Positions 11,742-20,700 of a stretch of 64,000 bases of DNA are shown in pieces. The stretch covers positions 428,436 through 492,435 of the forward strand of contig NZ_SCWC02000002.1 in assembly GCF_004359525.2 (NCBI RefSeq), read 5' to 3'. The number at the start of each line of letters is the position of its first letter. Position 1 is the first letter of the stretch. The position numbers and the translations under genes were made by a program. The notes under the pieces are model-generated. The model was given only the letters and a program-made list of their open reading frames with translations, was not told where the DNA came from and searched no databases. Source of the stretch: Macrococcus equipercicus (GTDB taxonomy: Bacteria; Bacillota; Bacilli; Staphylococcales; Staphylococcaceae).

Positions 11742-11770
11742 TTGAAATGGAAACCTGATTATAGTATAAC
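11742..11770 (+). promoter_or_regulatory. lysC promoter
   Basis: TTGAAA (11742-11747) and TATAAC (11765-11770) are separated by exactly 17 bases, about 40 bases before the aspartokinase ATG. The region is only 116 bases wide and is shared with divergent hom, for which only a -10-like TATAAT on the minus strand (11758-11763) is clear. Confidence 0.72.
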
Positions 11771-11812
11771 TTAAGGATATCAGATGTAAAGAAAAGAAAA
11801 AGGTGGTTTCAC

Positions 11813-13156
11813 ATGAAAATAGCGAAATTCGGCGGCTCATCCGTAGCAGACGTAGCACAGATCAAAAAAGTCCTTTCAATCTTCAATGCAGATGACGAGC
11901 GGCGTGTCATCGTTGTATCAGCACCCGGCAGACGCTATCCGGACGATACGAAATTGACTGACCTGTTGATTGAATTATATCACTTGGTCATCGGTCATGC
12001 TGACACGCAGCAGATCACCGACAAAATTAATACAGTGCTCGAACGCTTTCAATCCATCGAACAGGACCTGCCTCTTAAACAGTCACTCATTCCCCACTTC
12101 AAGGGAAAACTGGAACACCTTATTAAAGAAACTACTGAGCACGCACGGCTGCTTGACGCGCTGAAGTCATGTGGCGAAGACTTTAACGCCGAACTGATTG
12201 CAGCTTATAACACACAGCAAGGAATCGACACACTATACTATCATCCGCGGGATGCCGGTCTATTTGTCACCGATGAGCCAGGCAATGCGCGGGTGCTCGA
12301 GGAAAGCTACACTGCTATAAAAGATAGCTTGCCGCCGACTAAAAAAATCGTCATCCCCGGGTTTTTCGGCATCTCAAAGACAGGACATATCGTCACTTTT
12401 TCACGTGGGGGCTCTGACTTAACCGGAGCTGTCATCGCCCGGGCCCTCGATGCCGGCATTTATGAAAATTACACGGATGTCAGCGGCATCTTCAGCGCGA
12501 ATCCCAATATCATACCGAACCCGAACCGTATTGAAGAAGTGACATATGACGAAATGCGGGAACTGTCTTACGCAGGCTTCAATGTCTTTCATGATGAAGC
12601 TATTGCACCGCTCTACTCAAAGGAAATACCGGTCGTCATCAAAAACACGAATAGACCGGAAGACCCAGGTACACTCATCGTCTCCAGCCGTCAGGCAGAA
12701 GGCGTTGTCGGCGTCAGCTGTGACAAAGGGTTCGCCAGTATCAATATAAAGAAGTATATGATGAACCGGGAGATCGGCTTCACCCGGAAACTGCTGTCCA
12801 TACTGGAGGATCTCAATATTTCTTATGAGCATATCCCGTCAGGCATCGATAATGTCAGCATCATCTTAAGAGAGCATCAGCTGCACGGCAAAGAAGCGCT
12901 GTTGACCGAGCAAATACGGACAACATTGAACATCGATCAGCTCTCTACAGAGAAGAACCTCGCCATTCTGATGATTGTCGGCGAAGGAATGAAGACGGCT
13001 GTCGGAACCGCCAACAAAGCGACACAGGCCTTCATGGATCATCAAATTAACTTGAAGATGATCAACCAGGGGTCATCGGAGATCTCCATGATGTTCGGCA
13101 TCGAGGAAAAAGATGCGGTTAAAGCCGTAAAAGCGGTGTATAACGCTTATTTCTAA
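11813..13156 (+). CDS. lysC: Aspartate kinase (monofunctional, YclM type)
   Basis: Phosphorylates aspartate, the first step to lysine, threonine and methionine. The 447-residue protein starts with MKIAKFGGSSVAD, and further blocks are FSRGGSDLTGAVIARALDA, YTDVSGIFSANP and SYAGFNVFHDEAI. Two C-terminal ACT-like segments follow, the latter with NLKMINQGSSEISMMF. It is transcribed divergently from hom-thrC-thrB, so the pathway entry and the threonine branch share one promoter region. The YclM/ThrD group in Bacillus is inhibited by threonine plus lysine; the same is only inferred here. A terminator follows. Confidence 0.94.
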   Translation: MKIAKFGGSSVADVAQIKKVLSIFNADDERRVIVVSAPGRRYPDDTKLTDLLIELYHLVIGHADTQQITDKINTVLERFQSIEQDLPLKQSLIPHFKGKLEHLIKETTEHARLLDALKSCGEDFNAELIAAYNTQQGIDTLYYHPRDAGLFVTDEPGNARVLEESYTAIKDSLPPTKKIVIPGFFGISKTGHIVTFSRGGSDLTGAVIARALDAGIYENYTDVSGIFSANPNIIPNPNRIEEVTYDEMRELSYAGFNVFHDEAIAPLYSKEIPVVIKNTNRPEDPGTLIVSSRQAEGVVGVSCDKGFASINIKKYMMNREIGFTRKLLSILEDLNISYEHIPSGIDNVSIILREHQLHGKEALLTEQIRTTLNIDQLSTEKNLAILMIVGEGMKTAVGTANKATQAFMDHQINLKMINQGSSEISMMFGIEEKDAVKAVKAVYNAYF

Positions 13157-13160
13157 AAAA

Positions 13161-13180
13161 ACACGCCATTGCTGGCGTGT
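13161..13180. terminator. Terminator between lysC and the DUF2332 gene
   Basis: A perfect 8-bp stem (13161-13168 with 13173-13180), loop TTGC, with an A-run on the left and a T-rich stretch on the right, so it can work for both convergent genes. Confidence 0.85.
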
Positions 13181-14212
13181 TTAAATTTTTAACGGATGAT
13201 TCACCAGCCATTCAATCTTCAGTTTATCCAAATCAAAATTAGCGAGCTTCTCGCGTTTCAAATAGCCTTCATTAAAATAATCAAGGAATATATCGGAACC
13301 GAACAGCTGATGATGGACATGATAGATTTCTTTGTCAGCCGCTTTCCTGCTGATCAGACTCAAGAAATTCGCTTTCTTTTCATCGGACCAGTTTTTAGTG
13401 CGATGCACATGAAAAATAATAATCGGCTCATCGGCCGGCAGCTCATCAATCACCTGTTCAAGCAGGACAAGCTCGTCCCCTTCGAGCATCGTCACAGGAT
13501 GCTCAAGGAAAATCTGACGGGCTTTCAGCAAGTTTTTACGGCGTTTTGTTTCTTCTGGATAAAGGAGACTCAGCATCCAGTAGAACTCATCATCGTTCTC
13601 AATATGCGTCACCGATTCTGAAATGCCGTATTTCATATGCGGATGCTCAAGCGGCTTAAGCAGGGAGTGATTATAACCTTTCAGCTTCACCTTAATATTG
13701 ATGTGCTCTGTATCACCGACCGACACGGCCTTGTTGAAGGTGTAGCCGTACCAGTCATAATTCAGCAGCAGCCCTGCTTTGGAGCCGACTTCAATAACGT
13801 TGAAACGACACGAGCTCACTTCTTTGACAATTCTATGGAACACCGGGACAAGGAGAGACGACCGTTCAACGATGTTCTTCTTCAAGTCGCCTGTAGTTGT
13901 CATCATGATGATCATATCCCGATGACGCTGGACAAACGATTTGAATAGACCGTAAGCGTCGTCGTCAAAAGGCTTAACAAAATCATTAAAGTTCATGTAA
14001 TAATCGCGCAGCTCATCGTCATGATAATATAAACTATACAAAACACTGCTCATGAATAACGGGACAGCCTCAGGACCTGTCATCAATGGACTCAACAGCA
14101 TCTTCAGCTCTTTATCGTCAGCCATTCTTTTTGAGATGTCACTATATAAAGGACTCTTCCTGTCAATCGCTGAACTGTAGGACAACATCAAATTTCTATA
14201 TTTAAAGGACAT
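13181..14212 (-). CDS. DUF2332-like protein, possible SAM-dependent methyltransferase fold
   Basis: A 343-residue soluble protein resembling the DUF2332 family. Early blocks LLSPLMTGPEAVPLFMSSVLYSL and FKSFVQRHRD are followed by a glycine-containing motif (FNVIEVGSKAGLLLNYDWYGY) like the first motif of Rossmann methyltransferases. No catalytic residues can be assigned and the function is unknown. It is a single gene, convergent with lysC and with its own ATG at 14212, preceded by AAGGAGCGA. Confidence 0.72.
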   Translation of the reverse strand: MSFKYRNLMLSYSSAIDRKSPLYSDISKRMADDKELKMLLSPLMTGPEAVPLFMSSVLYSLYYHDDELRDYYMNFNDFVKPFDDDAYGLFKSFVQRHRDMIIMMTTTGDLKKNIVERSSLLVPVFHRIVKEVSSCRFNVIEVGSKAGLLLNYDWYGYTFNKAVSVGDTEHINIKVKLKGYNHSLLKPLEHPHMKYGISESVTHIENDDEFYWMLSLLYPEETKRRKNLLKARQIFLEHPVTMLEGDELVLLEQVIDELPADEPIIIFHVHRTKNWSDEKKANFLSLISRKAADKEIYHVHHQLFGSDIFLDYFNEGYLKREKLANFDLDKLKIEWLVNHPLKI

Positions 14213-14302
14213 TTTATCGCTCCTTAAATGATTACAGTCATTGCTATTAAGACGCTAACTATACTATATATTGTGTAAGAAGCAAAGCCTTGTTACATAA
14301 TC

Positions 14303-14725
14303 TTAACATTTCATCTCTTTTGTTAACACATCAAGTAAACTTTCTCCGGTCTCAGCTAAATCTTCAAAAAATATTTCAGCAGCCATCTCCATCGACGGCA
14401 TCATTTCTTCCATTAAGGATAACCCGATTGAAGTCATGTAAACATTTTTTGCCCGTGTATCTGAGCGTGACTCGACGCGGCGAACAAGACGTCTCGACTC
14501 CAGATTACGGATGATTGTAGACAATGTCATGACATCTATACCGATCAGTTCACTTAAACCTGCCTGTGTGATTCTTTTGTTATCATTCTGTGATTCAACA
14601 AGACCGGATAAAACTCTGAATTGCGGGTAAGTAATATCATAGGCCTTTAAAAATTTACGCGCAGACTGCTGCCACAGCTGCTGAATCCTTAGTAATTCAT
14701 TGGTTGCATTAAGATATTGATTCAT
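14303..14725 (-). CDS. MarR-family transcriptional regulator
   Basis: A winged-helix dimeric DNA-binding protein of 140 residues. The helix-turn-helix core is ITQAGLSELIGIDVMTLSTIIRNLESRRLVRR, with the wing at VESRSDTRAKNVYMTSIG, both typical of MarR proteins. ATG at 14725 is preferred over the TTG just before it, because GGAG lies 9 bases upstream. The AT-rich upstream region holds an imperfect dyad (CTATTAATA near 14747 and its complement further on) that could be an autoregulatory site. The ligand and targets are unknown; the next gene is an S66 peptidase on the same strand. Confidence 0.88.
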   Translation of the reverse strand: MNQYLNATNELLRIQQLWQQSARKFLKAYDITYPQFRVLSGLVESQNDNKRITQAGLSELIGIDVMTLSTIIRNLESRRLVRRVESRSDTRAKNVYMTSIGLSLMEEMMPSMEMAAEIFFEDLAETGESLLDVLTKEMKC

Positions 14726-14827
14726 CAAAAAATTCTCCTTATTAGCTATTAATACTTATATTATAAACACTTATTAATAATAGATAAAACCTTTATTTAT
14801 TAAGTTTTTAATACTTAACAAATGTAA

Positions 14828-14860
14828 GAGAGTAACAGCTATTTGTCAGCTGTTACTCTC
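14828..14860 (-). terminator. Hairpin after the S66 peptidase gene
   Basis: A perfect 13-bp stem (14828-14840 with 14848-14860) with a 7-base loop, directly after the peptidase stop codon. The following T-content on the minus strand is weak, so termination strength is uncertain. Confidence 0.65.
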
Positions 14861-14867
14861 ACATTGT

Positions 14868-15899
14868 TTAATCGATGACTGCATTCTCTAAAATAGTAAA
14901 GTTTTTCTCATAAGCATTGATTTCAGCCTGCAGTCCATAAGGCAGAATAAATTTAGGTTCATTATGCCCGAAGCTTGCATTGTATAAAATAGGTTTGTGG
15001 TCACATTGACATTCTTTCATTATCAGCTGATAGACTTCTTTATACGCTTCATAAAAAACACCGTTCTGTGGTCTTCCGACGATGATGCCGTTGACTTTGT
15101 CCATGATTCCCATGACCGCAAAAGTTCTTAAATAGGATTCGAGCGTTTCAGCAGATATATATTCTTCACTGGTCTCCAGAAATAAAATAGCACCTTCAAA
15201 ATGATGCAGTTCCGGGAATAACGAAGTACCACGAAGGTCAGACAATGATTCAATACAGCCGCCTATGAGATGTCCTTGTACTATGCCTTGACCACTAATC
15301 ACTTCATAGCTATTGTTTGGCAGCTGCCTCCGAGCAGTGAACTGATTCTCCGGTGTCCACTTTAAACCTACTTCTCGTACAGTGGACGACGTCATGATCT
15401 CTCCTATCACTTTGCTAGAAAACCATGTCTGATGAATGCTCGCTACCGTGTAATCATCCATTGCGATATTCTCAGCAAAATCTGTCAGCAGCGCAGGTCC
15501 ATAGCTTGAAGAGACACCGCTTAAATAGAACATCAAATGTCCAATTGTGCTGTCTGAATAGCCCGTAAAAATCTTAGGATTCGTTTTAATCGTTTCGAAG
15601 TCAATATAAGGCAGCAGCCGTATAGATTCATTGCCGCCGATAGCACAAATTATCGCTTTTACTGCCGGGTCTTTAAGTGCATTATGCAGATCTTCCGCCC
15701 GCTTCTCCGGATGGTGGTAAATATAATCAGTCCCCTTCAGTGCATGAGGCATCACCTTCACCTGCAGGCCAAATACTTCTTCGAGCCGTTTAATCCCCTG
15801 TTCTGTCCTCCAAAGAAATGCATCTTCTCCTGCCATCCCGCTCGACAAAGAGACGATCGCTACAGTATCTCCGCGCTTAAGTTTCTGTGGTTTAATCAT
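14868..15899 (-). CDS. S66-family LD-carboxypeptidase / MccF-like serine peptidase
   Basis: A 343-residue cytoplasmic serine peptidase. The family triad is visible: the nucleophile Ser in FTGYSDSTIGHL, the Glu in GGCIESLSDLRG, and the His in NASFGHNEPKFILPYG. It opens with the standard RGDTVAIVSLSSG. Members either trim murein tetrapeptides during wall recycling (LdcA) or cleave microcin C-like peptide-nucleotides for self-immunity (MccF). With no microcin cluster here, wall recycling is more likely. It follows a broken alpha/beta hydrolase gene by about two bases, suggesting a former operon. Confidence 0.88.
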   Translation of the reverse strand: MIKPQKLKRGDTVAIVSLSSGMAGEDAFLWRTEQGIKRLEEVFGLQVKVMPHALKGTDYIYHHPEKRAEDLHNALKDPAVKAIICAIGGNESIRLLPYIDFETIKTNPKIFTGYSDSTIGHLMFYLSGVSSSYGPALLTDFAENIAMDDYTVASIHQTWFSSKVIGEIMTSSTVREVGLKWTPENQFTARRQLPNNSYEVISGQGIVQGHLIGGCIESLSDLRGTSLFPELHHFEGAILFLETSEEYISAETLESYLRTFAVMGIMDKVNGIIVGRPQNGVFYEAYKEVYQLIMKECQCDHKPILYNASFGHNEPKFILPYGLQAEINAYEKNFTILENAVID

Positions 15900-15900
15900 C

Positions 15901-16748
15901 TCATTCCTCCTTTATTATTCCTGCTGTTAGAAATTGTCTGACGTCTGACCAAGGGAAATCATCTTCCCATAAGACGTAGTGACCGCCTTCGACCGCTATT
16001 GTTTTAATTGGCGCCTTGTATGTATTCACTGTTGTGACAGCCTGCTCCGTCCGTTTCTTCTCTTTGTCATTCACATCCTTAAATGTACCGTATATAAGAA
16101 GCGTCTCTACTTTAATATGGTTAAGTAGCTGCGGCTGATTAACGTTGTAATAAGCGAACAGCAGATTTAACCCTTCAGCTGACAGCTCTGTATCAGTTTT
16201 TAGTGCTGCGGTAATATAAGGAGACGGCGTCAGCTTCATCCGCCTGCAGAAGTTTTCGACTTCCTGGCCGTTCACTTCTACTGCTGGTGCCGTAAAAATG
16301 GCAGCAGTCTTATTAGCAGCGGCCTTTTTATAAGAGAGACACCTAGATTGAGCAAAGGCAGCAGCAGCGCGAACTTGCCGAATTCAGCAAAAGGTATGTT
16401 CGGAAATTTTTTGTGGCCCTGATCAAGCAGAATTAAACGGTTCACTCTATCTGGATAATGCAAAGCGAACATGAGTGCCAGCGCTCCGCCTATAGAATGG
16501 CCGATAAGTGTCACGCATGCTATATCAGCTTCATCCAGAAAGCCTTTCAGCCAGTCCGCTACAGCTTGTGTATTAATTCTGCCTTGAATACCTTCACTTG
16601 CTCCGTAGCCTGGTAAATCAAGTAAATACGTTTTAAAGCTATCTTTTAAATAATCAGCAATAATCAGTCCTTCATTACCTTTAAAACCACCTGCCGGCAA
16701 AAAGATGACAGGGTCTCCTTCTCCTATCGTTTCAACAGAATATTTCAC
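15901..16748 (-). pseudogene. Alpha/beta hydrolase gene broken by one frameshift
   Basis: Two abutting reading frames together make one alpha/beta hydrolase. The first (16748-16278) holds the oxyanion region FLPAGGFKGNEG and the nucleophile elbow GHSIGG. The second (ending at 15901) holds the late acid region and the catalytic His in VEGGHYVLWEDDFPW. Reading across 16325-16329, adding one A to the minus-strand run of five A joins the frames as LIKKAAANKTAAIF. The gene therefore looks inactivated by a single-base deletion in a homopolymer, unless it is phase-variable or a sequencing error. The substrate is unknown. Confidence 0.85.
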
Positions 16749-16857
16749 CGTATCACCCTTTATATTATCTGAATATTTCTTCTTTTAAGTTTACAATAAA
16801 TCCCCGGTATTTTAAATACCAGGGATCAATGGTCTTCTCAACGCCCCTTAATCAATG

Positions 16858-17811
16858 TCATTGTCTCGCTGTCTGTAAAAATGCACGTATCAGCGGCACT
16901 AGTTGTAAAAGCAGCTCTTCATCGCTTAATCCTGCCGCCTCTTCATTCCAGAATGTCATAGCAGATCCTGCTATGTTACTGGCGGCAGCTGCATGATATG
17001 GATCGTCATGGTGACAGAAGCGGGTCAGTCTGTGGTGATTCTTGATGTAAGACGCCTGTTCATGAACAGCCTGTTCGCTGCGCTGCACATTCGGCAGAAA
17101 TGCTGCTGTGTAGAAGTTGTAGTTATACACTGCCCGCTGACTGCTGAGGAACTCATCAGCAGTCAGCCCTTGTTCCGGCTGTTGCCAGTATAGAATCTCA
17201 ACATTCGGCGCTAAGCTCTTTAATCCGTCTGTTGTCACGCCGTCATTCCAGATGGCAGGTGTATATCCTTGTTCAGTCACATAGTCAGCGATGGTGTTGA
17301 TGAAATGAATATAGTCCTGCTGATAGCTTCCGCTTCCCGGAACTTCGTCTGCGCCGATCACTAGACGCTGCAGTCCCCGCTGCTGAAACAGAGCCGTGAT
17401 GTCATCGATCATCTGCTTGACGGCAGCCACTGCCGCTTCATTGCCAAAATAATCAACGACTGTCTCATCAAAATCCGTCTGAATGACATGCTGCGGATAA
17501 AGCTCCTGATGACGTTCCAGCCAGTACTTCGAATGTGCCGGTACATCAAAGTCCGGTATGACCTGAATGTTTCTGTCATTTGCGTAATGAATCAGACCTG
17601 TCACTTCCTGCTGTGTCAAATAGTCCGGATTCGTTTCCCCGCTGTTCAGCGCTAAGTAGTCAGAAGCTATGCCGTATCCTTCGTTATCCGAGAAATGCAG
17701 CTGCAGAAAATCACCTTTACCAGCCGCCAGTTCATCTATAACAGCCGTCAGAACGTCGACTGAGCAGTAACGTCTTGCACAGTCGATGACGACACCATGC
17801 TGTTGATTCAT
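16858..17811 (-). CDS. GH20-type beta-N-acetylhexosaminidase, intracellular
   Basis: A 317-residue glycosidase with the GH20 catalytic-domain landmarks: LQLHFSDNEGYGIASDY, VIPDFDVPAHSKYW, and the catalytic Asp-Glu pair in VIGADEVPG, followed later by the Trp-containing YWQQPEQG. Only the catalytic barrel is present, with no signal peptide, so it probably acts in the cytoplasm on imported GlcNAc-containing fragments (for example wall turnover products). ATG at 17811 is used, with GGAG 8 bases upstream; an in-frame GTG three codons earlier overlaps that site. Stand-alone gene. Confidence 0.82.
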   Translation of the reverse strand: MNQQHGVVIDCARRYCSVDVLTAVIDELAAGKGDFLQLHFSDNEGYGIASDYLALNSGETNPDYLTQQEVTGLIHYANDRNIQVIPDFDVPAHSKYWLERHQELYPQHVIQTDFDETVVDYFGNEAAVAAVKQMIDDITALFQQRGLQRLVIGADEVPGSGSYQQDYIHFINTIADYVTEQGYTPAIWNDGVTTDGLKSLAPNVEILYWQQPEQGLTADEFLSSQRAVYNYNFYTAAFLPNVQRSEQAVHEQASYIKNHHRLTRFCHHDDPYHAAAASNIAGSAMTFWNEEAAGLSDEELLLQLVPLIRAFLQTARQ

Positions 17812-17862
17812 GTGTATCACTCCTTTACTTCATGTATACACGCTGTCTTCAGGTGTAAACAA

Positions 17863-17890
17863 AAAATAAGCGGAAGTTTCCGCTTATTTT
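17863..17890 (-). terminator. Terminator of the BceAB-type transporter operon
   Basis: The near-perfect inverted repeat AAGCGGAA/TTCCGCTT (17868-17875, 17878-17885), flanked by A- and T-tracts, overlaps the permease stop codon. Confidence 0.8.
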
Positions 17891-19857
17891 CCCGTCTTTG
17901 CTGCATTGATGATGCCGAAGTAAATTTTGGATGTTATCCAGTACATCACCCCGTAGACCAGCATAATGACCGCGATAACACTTAAGTAGCTGGTCATGAA
18001 CAGCAGATGGTCCCTGATGCCTAGCAGACCAAGCAGCTGGAAGATGATGTTCGATGCAAACGCCGTATGAATGACGCCGATACTAATCGGCAATAAGAAG
18101 ATAAAGAGAATCTGCGTGTTGATCGTCTTTTTAATAAGCGCATGAGGCAGTCCCACTTTTTTCATGATGTCATAGTTCCCCTGATCTTCATAGCCTTCAG
18201 CAATCTGTTTGTAGTATAGGATAAGGAACATGCCCACGAGCAGCACAATAGAAACAACCAGGCCGATAAACACCAGACCTCCATTGATTTCATACAGTCT
18301 GTTCTGTGTCTCCTGCTTCTCCTCCAGCTGCACACCATATTTCTTCCTGAAATGATCAAGCTGTTTATCAAGTGCCTTTTTATCGCTCACTGCGTTAAAT
18401 GTCATTATTGTACCGATGTCTGCAGTAAAAATCTCGGCCATCTGTTCAAGTGCCGGCATATCTTTGACGACGATATACATCGCATCAATCGCAATTTCTC
18501 CTCCAATATACTGGTGTTTTAGAGGAACAACATCATACGTTTTTTTGCCCAGTGTCAGTGTCCGATAGTCATTAAAGCGTTGCGTATTAGCACTTAAAGC
18601 AATCTGTCCGTCTTTCAATGATAACCGTTCGCCTGTCACCGCATTATGCCCCTGCTCTGTCACAAAGAAAGCACATATTAAGTTTTTGGAATTCGTTTTT
18701 GCTACGGCCTGATTGATTGTTTTCAATGTGCCGTTCACATTGCTCATGCAGACCGACATAGTCGGTTTCACATTGAAGTGGTCAATAGTTGTAATGTCTT
18801 CTATATCTGCCATCATCGCTTTAAGTGTCTTCGGCGCTGAACCATCCTTATTATACTCATAAACAGTCGTTATATAATCCTGCTTAAACTGGGAATTAAC
18901 ATTGGACTCTATACCACGGTACGTCGTTAAGGACATGCCGATTGTCACAATAAGAAAGGTGACAAGCATGGTGATGCTTGCCAGGCTGACTGCATTGGCT
19001 TTCATCCGTGCCAGCAGTCCGGAGATTGACAGGAATCTGACCGGATGATAGTAAATCGCCGGTATGTTCTGCAGGGTCTGCAGAATAAGGATGGTAAGCG
19101 ACATGAACAGTAAATATGTTCCTATCGTCACGACGAGCACTGCCAGAAAGATCCGCTGCAGTGAATTGATGACACCTTGGGCAGACAGCGCGATGTAGTA
19201 GCCGTAGCCCAGAGCGGAGGCACCGATGATAAGCAGCATGATAATGACCCATTTCTTCATCTTCTTTTCGCCGGCTTTCTTGCTCTGCATTAAATGAACC
19301 GGGCTTTGTCTTGAAAGTATCCAGCTGTTAATGATGAATAACACCAGCATGACAGCTGCCAGCAGGGCGAGTGTTATTATCATTCCTTTAAAATCAAATG
19401 GATAGTCCATCAATGTGATACCGGACGACTTAACGAGCCGGTTCAATACCATAAAGATCAGATTGCCGAAAAGATAGCCGCCGGCAACACTGATAACACT
19501 GATGATGACGTACTGCACAGCCATCTCAAGCAGCAGTATCAGTCTTATGTGCTTCTTCTCCATGCCGAGCACCATGTTCAGCGCAAACTCCTGCTTCCGC
19601 TGTTTCATGACGAAGCGGTTGGCATAAATGACAAACACAGCGGCAAGCAGTGTCGTCATGATATTCGCATACTTCAGAATAAGCGGCAGACTCGCATGAC
19701 GCTGCTTAATGAAGTCATTTCCCATAAGAGACAGCATGATATACTCAAGACCGAACATGACACTTGCTGCCAGGACAAACGGAATAATGATCTGTTTCAA
19801 AGCTTGAAAGTTTTTAACGACAAGTTTCCAGAGCAGACTGAGTTTCAAATCACTCAC
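17884..19857 (-). CDS. BceB-type ABC transporter permease (FtsX-like)
   Basis: A 657-residue permease of the peptide-sensing/detoxification group (BceB, VraG, VraE). It has ten predicted membrane segments: an FtsX-like block near residues 110-180 and a second at the C-terminus (about 520-640). A large extracellular domain of about 200 residues lies between segments 7 and 8, roughly residues 310-510, which is diagnostic for this group. It overlaps the ATPase start by 8 bases. Together with the ATPase and the adjacent two-component system it should respond to bacitracin-, nisin- or defensin-like peptides; the specific drug cannot be told. Confidence 0.9.
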   Translation of the reverse strand: MSDLKLSLLWKLVVKNFQALKQIIIPFVLAASVMFGLEYIMLSLMGNDFIKQRHASLPLILKYANIMTTLLAAVFVIYANRFVMKQRKQEFALNMVLGMEKKHIRLILLLEMAVQYVIISVISVAGGYLFGNLIFMVLNRLVKSSGITLMDYPFDFKGMIITLALLAAVMLVLFIINSWILSRQSPVHLMQSKKAGEKKMKKWVIIMLLIIGASALGYGYYIALSAQGVINSLQRIFLAVLVVTIGTYLLFMSLTILILQTLQNIPAIYYHPVRFLSISGLLARMKANAVSLASITMLVTFLIVTIGMSLTTYRGIESNVNSQFKQDYITTVYEYNKDGSAPKTLKAMMADIEDITTIDHFNVKPTMSVCMSNVNGTLKTINQAVAKTNSKNLICAFFVTEQGHNAVTGERLSLKDGQIALSANTQRFNDYRTLTLGKKTYDVVPLKHQYIGGEIAIDAMYIVVKDMPALEQMAEIFTADIGTIMTFNAVSDKKALDKQLDHFRKKYGVQLEEKQETQNRLYEINGGLVFIGLVVSIVLLVGMFLILYYKQIAEGYEDQGNYDIMKKVGLPHALIKKTINTQILFIFLLPISIGVIHTAFASNIIFQLLGLLGIRDHLLFMTSYLSVIAVIMLVYGVMYWITSKIYFGIINAAKTGK

Positions 19858-20602
19858 CTCTTTCGTTCAGCATCGCCAGACTGTCAGAGATACGCTTTTG
19901 AAACGCTGCAGGCTTATCCTGACCTCTATATATCTCATGATACAGCACGCCATCCTTAATGAAGAGCACACGGTCCGCCGCCGCTGCATCGATGACTGAA
20001 TGCGTGACCATCAGAATTGTCTGATTGTTGTCGTTGATCATCCTGAAGAGTGACATAATATCATTTGATGTCCTGGAATCCAGTGCTCCTGTCGGCTCAT
20101 CTGCCAGCAGTACTGACGGCTTTGTAATTAAGGCCCGCGCAATCGCCACCCGCTGCTGCTGGCCGCCGGATAACTGATACGGATATTTATCAAGCAGGCT
20201 GCTGATACCAAGCTGCGCTGCAAGCGGTTCAAGCCGCTGATTCATCGCACTGGGTTTCACGTTGGATAACACAAGCGGCATCAGTATGTTGTCACGGTTC
20301 GTCATCGTATGCAGCACATTGAAATCCTGGAAGACAAATCCAAGCGTCTCACGCCGGAACTTTGCGATTTCCTTGTCTGCCAGCTGCCCGATTTCCTGTC
20401 CGGCGATAGTGACCGAACCTTCTGTCGGCTGATCGAACGTCGCGATGATATTGAGCAGCGTTGACTTCCCTGAACCGGACTCCCCCATGAGCGCGACAAA
20501 CTCACCCTCGTGGATCGAGAAGTTCATTTGGCGCAGTGCTGTTGTCTGATTGCTGCCTTTGCCGTATACTTTTTTTACGTTTTTAATATTAAGTAATGTC
20601 AT
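19850..20602 (-). CDS. BceA-type ABC transporter ATPase
   Basis: A 250-residue nucleotide-binding subunit with Walker A (GESGSGKST), Q-loop, signature [15 protein letters not shown] and Walker B ([15 protein letters not shown]). Sequence and context match the MacB/BceA type, which pairs with FtsX-like permeases. The ATG at 20602 is chosen because GGTGAGG precedes it; an upstream in-frame GTG lies within that site. It is the first gene of a two-gene operon whose upstream region has two spaced copies of a response-regulator-like motif. Confidence 0.93.
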   Translation of the reverse strand: MTLLNIKNVKKVYGKGSNQTTALRQMNFSIHEGEFVALMGESGSGKSTLLNIIATFDQPTEGSVTIAGQEIGQLADKEIAKFRRETLGFVFQDFNVLHTMTNRDNILMPLVLSNVKPSAMNQRLEPLAAQLGISSLLDKYPYQLSGGQQQRVAIARALITKPSVLLADEPTGALDSRTSNDIMSLFRMINDNNQTILMVTHSVIDAAAADRVLFIKDGVLYHEIYRGQDKPAAFQKRISDSLAMLNERGE

Positions 20603-20671
20603 TGTCCTCACCTTTCCTTTCTGTTGATACTTATAGGTTACTCGACAGAAAACGCGGCTGCCTTTATCTAT

Positions 20672-20700
20672 TCTTACAACCAGCCGTCGCTATCTTACAA
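20672..20700 (-). promoter_or_regulatory. Direct repeats, candidate BceR-type response-regulator site
   Basis: TCTTACAA occurs at 20672-20679 and 20693-20700, 21 bases apart (two helical turns), about 70-100 bases upstream of the ATPase start. It contains the TTACA core seen in BceR-family binding sites. The position fits activation of the transporter operon by the adjacent regulator. The second copy overlaps the end of the kinase gene. Confidence 0.5.

Noticed and set aside
11697..11812. T-box or threonine attenuator between hom and lysC
   Set aside because: Only 116 bases between divergent starts, with no leader hairpins or T-box consensus.
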